A stretch of 7,406 nucleotides of DNA from an uncultured Ruminococcus sp. (GTDB lineage Bacteria > Bacillota > Clostridia > Oscillospirales > CAG-272). Position numbers and translations under genes: made by a program. The stretch is taken from the NCBI GenBank assembly GCA_902778205.1, contig CACYWX010000244.1, positions 1-7,406 of the forward strand, read 5' to 3'. This document shows positions 1-5,203 of the stretch, in pieces. The notes under the pieces are model-generated. The model made no database searches and was not told the origin of the DNA. It saw only the letters and a program-made list of their open reading frames with translations. The first letter of the stretch is position 1. Each line of letters starts with the position of its first letter.

Positions 1-336
1 GCCATGAGCGGGATCCCCATTCTCTCCGGGCTCATGCTGGGAATGAGGGCCGGAGCCGCCGCGGTGATTCTGGACGCCGCCCTGGACGCCCTGAAATCCG
101 CCCTGTCCGATAAGAACGGGCAGACCGAAGCGTCCTCTCCCTGCAGTCTCCGGACCGCGCTGTTCGCCGTCTGCCTCGTCCTCTGCCTCTTCACCGGCCT
201 GTCCTCCGTAAAGATCCTAGCGGGAGCCGCACTGGCGGGAGGAGCAGGCGCGCTGATCCTCTTCCTGAGGGAGAGAGCCGCCGCCCGGCGCGAACCGATC
301 CGGAGAGTCCCGGACACCGGCCGGGAGGGAGGCTGA
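1..336 (+). CDS. Chromate transporter (ChrA family) half-protein, 3' end only
   Basis: This is the C-terminal part of a CHR-family membrane transporter; the frame is open to the left edge, so the gene starts outside the window. The ATG at base 4 is probably internal, because half-size ChrA proteins are usually about 180-200 aa and only about 110 residues are visible. Counting from that ATG, residues 12-30 resemble the family's segment that normally reads G-L-R-P-A-V-x-G-L-I. Here it reads GMRAGAAAVIL, so the usual proline after the arginine is absent. Two hydrophobic segments follow at about residues 51-66 and 69-87, then a basic cytoplasmic-looking tail. The stop at 334-336 lies 3 bases before the next ChrA half, as in the two-gene short-chain ChrA pairs known from Bacillota. 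Family members export chromate or transport related anions; the substrate here is unproven. The family call rests largely on the neighbouring gene. Confidence 0.72.
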   Translation, partial: AMSGIPILSGLMLGMRAGAAAVILDAALDALKSALSDKNGQTEASSPCSLRTALFAVCLVLCLFTGLSSVKILAGAALAGGAGALILFLRERAAARREPIRRVPDTGREGG

Positions 337-339
337 GCC

Positions 340-906
340 GTGCTGACGATCCTGTTCCGGCTGTTCACGGCCTTTCTGCGGGTGGGAGCCGCGGCCTTCG
401 GAGGCGGATACGCCGTGCTTCCCCTGATCCGGGAGACCTGCCTTGCCCACGGATGGCTCACTCCGGAGCAGTTCGCGGACGTGGCGGCCTGGGCGGAATT
501 CACCCCCGGTCCCGTGACCCTCAACGCCGCCTCCTGTGCCGGATTCACCGCCGCCGGGATCCCGGGAGCCCTGGCCGCCACGGTGGGATGCGTCCTCCCC
601 TCCCTGCCCATCGTGGCTCTTCTGGTGTTCGTTCGGCGGAAATACCGGGAGCATCCCCTGTTCTCCGGCGTTCTGGGGGGACTCCGATCCGCCGTCTGCG
701 CCCTGATCTTCTCCGCTTTCGCCGCCCAGCTCTTATCGGCGGGCTTCGGAGGCGCTTCCCTGCCCGAGGTGCTGACCGGCCATGCGTCCGCGGATTCCGC
801 CGGGCTTCTGCTGTTCGGCGGAGCCTTCGCCCTGTGCCGTGCCAAAACCGTTCCGCCCGCTGCGCTGATTTTGTTCTGCGGACTCTGCGGCGCGCTGATG
901 GCGTGA
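340..906 (+). CDS. chrA: Chromate transporter (ChrA family) half-protein, complete
   Basis: A 188-aa integral membrane protein of the CHR family, the second partner of a split (short-chain) chromate transporter. The N-terminal family signature is clear: an amphipathic start, FGGGYAVLPLI at about residues 21-31, then FTPGPVTLNAASCAGF at about 54-69, a Gly/Ala-rich helix, and the conserved P-S pair at about 86-89. Further hydrophobic segments lie at about 115-132, 148-166 and 171-188. The length fits a half-size ChrA. The start is GTG at 340, placed 7 bases after a GGGAGG Shine-Dalgarno (327-332) that lies inside the end of the preceding half, so the two are probably translated together as a heterodimer. 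Family members efflux chromate or act as anion/proton transporters; many gut homologues have no proven link to chromate. The gene is followed by an intrinsic terminator. Confidence 0.9.
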   Translation: MLTILFRLFTAFLRVGAAAFGGGYAVLPLIRETCLAHGWLTPEQFADVAAWAEFTPGPVTLNAASCAGFTAAGIPGALAATVGCVLPSLPIVALLVFVRRKYREHPLFSGVLGGLRSAVCALIFSAFAAQLLSAGFGGASLPEVLTGHASADSAGLLLFGGAFALCRAKTVPPAALILFCGLCGALMA

Positions 907-938
907 GATTCCGAGGTTCAGACCGTAATCGATCAATC

Positions 939-970
939 AAAAAGGGACAGCGTCCGAACTGTCCTTTTTT
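939..970 (+). terminator. Intrinsic terminator after the chrA pair
   Basis: The stem GGACAG (945-950) pairs with CTGTCC (959-964) around an 8-base loop. It is followed by six T (965-970) and preceded by an A-run (939-943) that can extend the stem. It sits 32 bases after the chrA stop and ends the + strand transporter operon before the lipoprotein gene. The A-run/T-run symmetry could allow weak termination on the other strand too. Confidence 0.85.
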
Positions 971-1083
971 CATCTTTCAAAATCGGCACCCAGCCGTCAG
1001 ATATTTCCGCAGAATCCGGAGCATAACCGCCGCGCCGCCGTTCATACTATGCGGGAATCCAACGAAAGGACGGGTTATACAGC

Positions 1084-1919
1084 ATGAAAAAGATTCTTGT
1101 GATGCTGGCGGCGGCTGCGATGCTCATGACGGCCTGCGCGCCGGACAACCGGATCGGAGGCGGGACCCAGAACGGCGGCTCCGGCATGACGGATACGGAC
1201 GGGACTCCCGGCAATACGCCCGCGGACGGCGGGACCGCTCCCGCGATCAGAACGGGACCGGCACGACGGAGGGCTCCGACAGCGCGGATCAGGGCGGCGA
1301 GGGGACCGGCTCCCTCCGGCGTGATCTGAGACGGGACGCCCGCCGGTCCATGGATGGGGATCTCCCCTCCGACACCCTGGGCGACCGGGACGGGGACGGA
1401 TTTATTGAGAACACCGTCATGGACGGTCCGGACGGGGAGGCAGGTTCCCGGGCATACCGCAGGGTCCGGTCCGTGGAGAGCGCCGAGGACGCCCGCAACT
1501 TCCTCGGTTCGGGTCTTCTGACCGCCGCTTCCCTGCCCGGCATGGCGGAGGTGCGGATCCTGGAGGACGAGGAGCGGGACAGACTGGCGGATAAGGCCGG
1601 CATCACCGACGCGGACGGCGTGCGGGACGTGGTGGTGGCTCAGGCCGCGGGGGACGACGAGGATTTCTCCGTGGTGATGCTGCGGACGGACGGGTCCCAC
1701 ACCATCGCCCTGAGCCGTGAGCTGGGCCGCAGGGTGGACGCCGCGAAGCTCCACGCGTGCCCCGCCGGCGAGAGGACCGTGTCCGTGACGCTGGACGACG
1801 ACGTGGTGATCCTCTCCGGCGACCGGGCTGAGGTGACCGCCGCGCTACAGGCTCTGGTGAAGGCCGCGGACGGCGTCTACGGCTACGTGGGCAGCGCGAG
1901 GATCGTCGAGACTGCGTAA
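1084..1919 (+). pseudogene. Secreted lipoprotein, interrupted by one frameshift
   Basis: The N-terminus is a textbook lipoprotein signal: M-K-K, a hydrophobic core, then the lipobox L-M-T-A-C with the lipidated Cys at residue 18, so the mature protein would be anchored outside the membrane. A Gly/Asp/Thr/Asn-rich linker follows. In the starting frame the protein turns into an Arg/Ala/Pro-rich run and stops at 1327-1329. The linker style (D-Q-N-G-T-G-T-T-E-G) instead continues in the -1 frame from about base 1240 and runs to the stop at 1917-1919. The span is 836 bases, so one missing base between about 1230 and 1248 restores a 278-aa protein. I see no slippery heptamer at the junction, so programmed shifting is unlikely; a true mutation or a sequencing/assembly error is more likely. 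A weak AAAGGA site lies 13 bases before the ATG. The C-terminal half is described in the entry starting at 1350. Confidence 0.75.
1350..1919 (+). CDS. C-terminal domain of the frameshifted lipoprotein (DUF4358-like?)
   Basis: This is the downstream portion of the same gene, given from the first ATG in its frame after the break; no good ribosome site precedes it, so independent translation is doubtful. It encodes 189 residues, acidic at first (D-R-D-G-D-G-F), then an alpha/beta-looking domain. A helix holds SAEDARNFLG, followed by strands around VRDVVVAQAAG and FSVVMLRT, a helix ALSRELGRRVDAAKL, strands VSVTLDDDVVILSG, and a final helix AEVTAALQALVKAA. The strand-helix-strand order, with a late 'valine-rich strand then DRAEVTAAL helix', recalls DUF4358-type lipoproteins common in Clostridia, but that is a resemblance from memory and the function of that family is unknown. 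It is read toward the inverted-repeat block at 1924-2215. Confidence 0.55.
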   Translation: MDGDLPSDTLGDRDGDGFIENTVMDGPDGEAGSRAYRRVRSVESAEDARNFLGSGLLTAASLPGMAEVRILEDEERDRLADKAGITDADGVRDVVVAQAAGDDEDFSVVMLRTDGSHTIALSRELGRRVDAAKLHACPAGERTVSVTLDDDVVILSGDRAEVTAALQALVKAADGVYGYVGSARIVETA

Positions 1920-1923
1920 TCCG

Positions 1924-1944
1924 GCGACAGAAACGGGCTGTCGC
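1924..1944. repeat. Hairpin GCGACAG / CTGTCGC just after the lipoprotein stop
   Basis: A perfect 7-bp inverted repeat (1924-1930 with 1938-1944) around a 7-base loop, starting 5 bases after the TAA at 1917-1919. No T-tract follows on either strand, so it is not a standard terminator by itself. Its right arm lies within the GGGCTGTCGCA motif that recurs at the far end of the intergenic block, which suggests that it belongs to the repeat element. Confidence 0.6.
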
Positions 1945-2037
1945 AAAACAGTCTGAAAGTTTTGATCGACCTTTTACAAAACGGTCGCCGGGGATGCGCA
2001 GCTCCCCAGGTGTCGGGGCAGCGCCCTGAACCCGCAT

Positions 2038-2060
2038 GGGTTTCATCTGCGATGAAACCC
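2038..2060. repeat. Perfect 10-bp hairpin with 3-base loop
   Basis: GGGTTTCATC (2038-2047) pairs with GATGAAACCC (2051-2060) around TGC. It is a compact, stable cruciform or RNA hairpin inside the repeat element, with no T-tract after it on either strand. Confidence 0.75.
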
Positions 2061-2107
2061 GGCAGAGTTGCGGAACACCCAGGACGTCAAAGGAGTTCCT
2101 CTTTTTG

Positions 2108-2141
2108 CTTCTTTTTCTCCTCGATAAAGGAGAAAAAGAAG
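2108..2141. repeat. Perfect 14-bp hairpin, pyrimidine arm / purine arm
   Basis: The all-pyrimidine arm 2108-2121 (CTTCTTTTTCTCCT) pairs perfectly with the all-purine arm 2128-2141 around a 6-base loop (CGATAA). This is the strongest secondary structure in the window. No poly-T follows the stem on either strand. It lies in the middle of the repeat element and could block or process transcripts arriving from either side of the convergent junction. Confidence 0.8.
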
Positions 2142-2165
2142 GACAAACGTCTTTGATCTATAACA

Positions 2166-2215
2166 GGGCCGTCGCATTTCTCCATTTTCAGGAGTTAATG
2201 CGACAGCCCCTTTTT
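2166..2215 (+). terminator. Intrinsic terminator at the right end of the repeat element
   Basis: The stem GGGCCGTCGCAT (2166-2177) pairs with ATGCGACAGCCC (2198-2209), with one C/A mismatch. An inner CTCC/GGAG pairing (2180-2183 with 2191-2194) tightens the loop. Five T (2211-2215) follow one C. It would stop + strand transcription from the lipoprotein gene before the convergent operon. On the - strand the hairpin is followed by TGTTATAG, not a T-tract, so it is at best a weak terminator for the operon arriving from the right. Confidence 0.75.
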
Positions 2216-2253
2216 GATTGCTTTCCGTCAGATTCTCCCGTCCGCCGTTCCGC

Positions 2254-3114
2254 TCACAGCGCGTCGGCCGGGGCGTCGTCGGGATAGAAGCCGCTGTAGC
2301 CGGTCTTCGGCATGGCGTCCAGCCGGGCGATCTCCTCATCCGTCAGCGCGAAGTCGAAGACGTTGGCGTTGTCGACGATCCGGGAAGGCGTCACGGACTT
2401 CGGCAGGGGAACGGCGTCCTTCTGCAGGGCATACCGGATGCAGACATGGGCGGCGGTCTTTCCGTGGGCGGCGGCGATCTCGTTCACCGTGGGATCCCCC
2501 AGCACCGTCCCGCATCCCAGCGGGCTCCAGGCCTCCACCAGCATCCCGTGTTCCCGGGACCATGCGGCGGTTTCCGGCTGGGTATAGCCCGGATGGAACT
2601 CGATCTGGTTCACCATGGGCGGGATCTCCGCTTCCTTCAGAAGGGGCTCCAGCTGCTTCGGCAGGAAGTTGCTGACTCCGATGGCCCGGATCTTCCCGTC
2701 CCGGTACAGCTTCTCAAAGCCCCGCCAGGTGGACAGGTTGATCTCGGCCCAGTCCGGGGAGATCTTCTCCACGCAGGGCCAGTGGATCAGGTAGAGATCG
2801 ATGTAGTCCGTGCCCAGCCGCTTCAGGGACGCCTCGCAGGCCGCAAGGGTCTTCTCATAGCCCCGGTCCGTGATCCAGTGCTTGGTGGTGAGGAAGATGT
2901 CCTCCCGCTTCACGCCGGAGAGCCGGATACCCTCTCCCACGCTCTCCTCGTTACCGTAGGCCGCGGCGGTGTCCACATGCCGGTATCCAGCCTCAAGGGC
3001 ACAGCGCACCGCGTCCCGGGCGATCTCTCCGTCGGGGGACTGCCAGGTGCCGAAGCCCACCACCGGGATCTTCACGCCGTTTGTCAGCGTCCGGGTGTCA
3101 GTCAGTTTGTTCAT
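2254..3114 (-). CDS. Aldo/keto reductase
   Basis: A 286-aa cytoplasmic NAD(P)H-dependent oxidoreductase of the aldo/keto reductase superfamily, the type that reduces small aldehydes, ketones or keto-sugars. The full catalytic tetrad is visible: Asp48 and Tyr53 (HVDTAAAYGNE), Lys78 (FLTTKHW) and His111 (LYLIHWP). Other family marks are GVSNF at 146-150, NQIEFHP at 169-175, and the cofactor-phosphate segment PLPKS-x4-RI at 236-246, which favours NADP(H). The length matches (about 275-290 aa). The start at 3114 is chosen over an upstream in-frame ATG at 3264 because homology begins at once (TNGVKIPVVGFGTW) and an AAAGGA site lies 9 bases before it; the longer form would overlap nagA. It is the last gene of the - strand operon, 31 bases after nagA with its own ribosome site. 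The substrate is unknown; context suggests a sugar-derived carbonyl, but general detoxification is equally possible. Confidence 0.93.
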   Translation of the reverse strand: MNKLTDTRTLTNGVKIPVVGFGTWQSPDGEIARDAVRCALEAGYRHVDTAAAYGNEESVGEGIRLSGVKREDIFLTTKHWITDRGYEKTLAACEASLKRLGTDYIDLYLIHWPCVEKISPDWAEINLSTWRGFEKLYRDGKIRAIGVSNFLPKQLEPLLKEAEIPPMVNQIEFHPGYTQPETAAWSREHGMLVEAWSPLGCGTVLGDPTVNEIAAAHGKTAAHVCIRYALQKDAVPLPKSVTPSRIVDNANVFDFALTDEEIARLDAMPKTGYSGFYPDDAPADAL

Positions 3115-3123
3115 TTTCCAGAT

Positions 3124-3129
3124 TCCTTT
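3124..3129 (-). promoter_or_regulatory. Ribosome binding site deciding the aldo/keto reductase start
   Basis: AAAGGA on the - strand, 9 bases before the ATG at 3114, in the 31-base gap after the nagA stop. It supports the 286-aa start rather than the longer open frame running back into nagA. Confidence 0.75.
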
Positions 3130-3145
3130 CCAAATCGTTACATCG

Positions 3146-4318
3146 TTATGGTTTGTCGTTCCCATACTGGTCCCGCCCGCCGCAGACGACCCGCGTGACC
3201 CGGATCCCCTCGTCGAACAGGGTGAAGTCCGCCCGCTTCCCGGGAGCCAGAACGCCCCGGTCATCCAGCCCGAGGATCTTCGCGGGGGAGGACGAGGCCA
3301 TATACACCGCGTCCGTCAGGGAGATCCCCGCCTCGGTCATGGTGCGGACCAGACGGTCCATGGTGGCCACGGATCCGGCGAAGGCGCTCCGATCCTCAAG
3401 CCAGGCAACGCCGCGCTCCACCGCCACGGGCAGTCCGTTGTCCAGCGCGCCCAGCACCGACGGCCCCTCGGGCATGCCCGCCGCCCGCATGGAGTCCGTC
3501 ACCAGGGCGATTTTCTCCCGGCCCTTGAATTTGTATGCGTACCGGAGCAGCTCATGGGGCAGGTGGCATCCGTCGGCGATGAGCTCCACGGTCATGCCGT
3601 CCAGATAATACGCCGCCTCCAGCACCCCCGCCACCCGGTAGGCGTTGACCCGGTGCACGCTGCTCATGCAGGAGTAGAGATGGGTCACGTGGGTAAAGCC
3701 CGCCTCCCAGGCCCGCACGGTCTCTGCAAAGTCGGCGTCCGTGTGGCCGATGCAGGGGAGGACTCCATGGGAGAGACAGGCCCCGGCGAACCGGCCCGCT
3801 CCGGGCAGCTCGGGAGCCGCGGTCCAGCGCAGGATCCGGTCCGACGCCGCGAGGATATCGTCCGTCTCCCGCTCGTCGAAGGGACGGATGAAGCGGTCCT
3901 CCTGGGCCCCCTTCTGGGAGGACGCCAGATACGGCCCCTCCAGATGCAGGCCGGGCATGGAGGGCAGGTCCGGATCGTCCCGCACCGCCTCGTAGGCCTC
4001 CGCCGTCCGCATGATCCGCTCCCCGTCCACGGAGGTGGTGGTGGGGATCAGGGTGGTGGTACCGTGCATCCCGTGGGTCCGCGCCGCCGTCCGGAAGGCC
4101 TCCGGGGTGCCGTCCAGAAAGTCCGCTCCGCCCGCCCCGTGGGTGTGGATGTCGATCCATCCCGCCGAGAGATACGCCCCTTCCCCGTCAACGGTCCGAT
4201 CCGCGGGCTGGTCCTTCTCCGTCAGATCGAGGATCAGGCCGTCCTCGTAATATACCTTCAGCCCGTCCCGGACGCCGTCCTCCGTCACGACCCGGACGTT
4301 TCCGATCTTCGTTCTCAT
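3146..4318 (-). CDS. nagA: N-acetylglucosamine-6-phosphate deacetylase
   Basis: A 390-aa amidohydrolase that removes acetate from GlcNAc-6-phosphate to give GlcN-6-phosphate, the substrate of NagB encoded upstream in the same operon. Metal and catalytic residues are all present: His58-x-His60 (DIHTHGAGGADF, the two-metal form), Glu127 (HLEGPY), His192 (GHTDA), His213 (THLYSCM), His252 (ADGCH) and the catalytic Asp275 (VTDSM). The closing segment ASSSPAKILGL-x4-GVLAPGKRADF (341-365) is typical. The length is normal (about 380-396). The THLFNAM-type motif reads THLYSCM and the following M-S-P-L-H is M-S-S-V-H, marking a divergent subgroup. The start at 4318 overlaps the stop of the preceding oxidoreductase as ATGA, and no Shine-Dalgarno is visible upstream, so translation probably depends on coupling. 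The role is confident; the exact N-acetyl sugar phosphate (GlcNAc or GalNAc type) cannot be read from the sequence. Confidence 0.92.
   Translation of the reverse strand: MRTKIGNVRVVTEDGVRDGLKVYYEDGLILDLTEKDQPADRTVDGEGAYLSAGWIDIHTHGAGGADFLDGTPEAFRTAARTHGMHGTTTLIPTTTSVDGERIMRTAEAYEAVRDDPDLPSMPGLHLEGPYLASSQKGAQEDRFIRPFDERETDDILAASDRILRWTAAPELPGAGRFAGACLSHGVLPCIGHTDADFAETVRAWEAGFTHVTHLYSCMSSVHRVNAYRVAGVLEAAYYLDGMTVELIADGCHLPHELLRYAYKFKGREKIALVTDSMRAAGMPEGPSVLGALDNGLPVAVERGVAWLEDRSAFAGSVATMDRLVRTMTEAGISLTDAVYMASSSPAKILGLDDRGVLAPGKRADFTLFDEGIRVTRVVCGGRDQYGNDKP
4315..4318 (-). promoter_or_regulatory. ATGA stop/start overlap coupling the 288-aa oxidoreductase to nagA
   Basis: On the - strand the four bases ATGA hold the nagA start codon and the TGA stop of the upstream gene. 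The bases just before it (CCCCGAAACGCT) contain no purine-rich ribosome site, so nagA is likely translated by reinitiation and made in step with the oxidoreductase. Confidence 0.8.
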
Positions 4319-5181
4319 AGCGTTTCGGGGACCGTCTCGGCGCCGCCCGCCTCCATGGAGCGGATCAGAGCGTCGATGATGAAGACGGGATACACCAGCT
4401 CCTCTGGGGTCTGCCGTACCTTCCCCTCCCGGAGCATGTCCGCCAGCTCGCACAGCTCCGGCATGAAGTACTCTCCGCCCAGATCGATCCTCTCGCAGGC
4501 GACGCCGTGTCCGCCCAGATACACGGTGACGGAATAGCCGGTCCCGAAGTAGGCCGTCACGTCGAAGTCCGGATAGCGGAACACCGCCGGAACACCCTCA
4601 CCCTTCCGCTCGGCCTTCACGGAGACGATGTTCTGCCCGAACACCTCCGTCACCATCTGCACGAGGTGCTGGGAGTAGAACCAGAAGTTGCCGTAGTCGT
4701 TGATCAGATTCACGGGAGCCGTCACGTGGCCTCCGGTGACCGCGTTCCCCTTCTCCCGGACCAGCTTCTTCATCCGGACCGTCCCCTCCGCGCCCGCCAG
4801 GGACGAGCCGCCGCAGAGCAGAAGGTGCTTCTCATGGGCCAGACGCACCAGCTCTCTCGCGTCCTCAACCGAGGCCGTGATGGGCTTGTCGATCCAGAGC
4901 CTCGCGCCGTCGCGGATATACGGCAGGGCATAGGGCAGATGGACGCCTCCGTGCCGCGCCGTGATCATGACCGCGTCCGCCTCTCCGACAAACGCCGCCG
5001 GATCCGTCGATGCGCGCGGCACGTCGTATTTGTCCGTGATCGCTTGATTGGACGCCTCGTCCCCGGCCACACCGATGAGCTCGATGTCCGGGAACCGACG
5101 CTCTCCCTCTCTCGGAGCCAGCACGGAGGCAAAGCCCGCGCAGTGGCTGTTTTCGCTTCCAAGAATGGCGATTTTGACCAT
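4315..5181 (-). CDS. Gfo/Idh/MocA-like oxidoreductase, short form
   Basis: A 288-aa protein with the Gfo/Idh/MocA layout: an N-terminal Rossmann-like half (1-120), the D-K-P version of the family's E-K-P motif at 98-100 (LWIDKPITASVEDA), and an alpha/beta C-terminal half. It is short for the family (usually 330-390 aa). The dinucleotide loop is atypical: residues 5-14 read AILGSENSHC instead of G-x-G-x-x-G, so cofactor binding may be altered. His172 (YSQHLVQMV) is at roughly the place of the catalytic histidine. The Shine-Dalgarno GGAGGA (5189-5194) is 7 bases before the ATG. It follows the larger paralogue by 22 bases and overlaps nagA by 4, so it almost certainly serves the same amino-sugar pathway. 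Possible jobs are sugar oxidation or reduction, epimerisation, or redox-assisted glycoside cleavage; none can be chosen from the sequence. Confidence 0.85.
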   Translation of the reverse strand: MVKIAILGSENSHCAGFASVLAPREGERRFPDIELIGVAGDEASNQAITDKYDVPRASTDPAAFVGEADAVMITARHGGVHLPYALPYIRDGARLWIDKPITASVEDARELVRLAHEKHLLLCGGSSLAGAEGTVRMKKLVREKGNAVTGGHVTAPVNLINDYGNFWFYSQHLVQMVTEVFGQNIVSVKAERKGEGVPAVFRYPDFDVTAYFGTGYSVTVYLGGHGVACERIDLGGEYFMPELCELADMLREGKVRQTPEELVYPVFIIDALIRSMEAGGAETVPETL

Positions 5182-5203
5182 CAGTCCGTCCTCCGGTTTT
5201 TCC

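Larger units (their letters stand above)
1935..2209. repeat. Compound inverted-repeat element (MITE-like), about 275 bp
   Basis: The motif GGGCTGTCGCA (1935-1945) reappears as its exact reverse complement TGCGACAGCCC at 2199-2209, giving 11-bp terminal inverted repeats. A third copy with one mismatch is at 2166-2176. Between them are further hairpins: CAAAAC/GTTTTG (1944-1964), GGGGA/TCCCC (1990-2007), a 10-bp stem at 2038-2060 and a 14-bp stem at 2108-2141. The block is less GC-rich and more A/T-tracted than the genes around it. No credible protein is encoded and no target-site duplication is visible at the ends (AAAC to the left, C-TTTTT to the right). It could be a non-autonomous transposable element derived from an insertion sequence, or a dispersed 3'-end repeat of this lineage. 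One copy alone cannot decide between these. Confidence 0.55.

Noticed and set aside
453..1083. Upstream extension of the long open frame 453-1919 on the + strand
   Set aside because: It overlaps chrA and its terminator out of frame and encodes Arg-rich nonsense. Only the part after about base 1240 is real, as the continuation of the lipoprotein.
1200..1260. Programmed -1 ribosomal frameshift in the lipoprotein gene
   Set aside because: The direction would fit, but there is no X-XXY-YYZ slippery sequence and no obvious stimulatory pseudoknot in the linker.
1924..2215. CRISPR array or riboswitch in the intergenic block
   Set aside because: The repeats are inverted and unevenly spaced, not direct repeats with equal spacers. 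The block lies after a stop codon between convergent genes, so no downstream gene would be controlled by a riboswitch.
1962..2339. Small open frames in the intergenic block (+ 1962-2156, + 2036-2287, - 2043-2339)
   Set aside because: They run through hairpins of the repeat element and into the aldo/keto reductase end. None has a convincing ribosome site or protein-like composition.
2969..4537. Long + strand open frame opposite nagA and the reductase (522 codons)
   Set aside because: Shadow of GC-rich - strand genes: Arg/His/Gly/Pro-rich, no motif, and it crosses the boundary of three well-supported genes.
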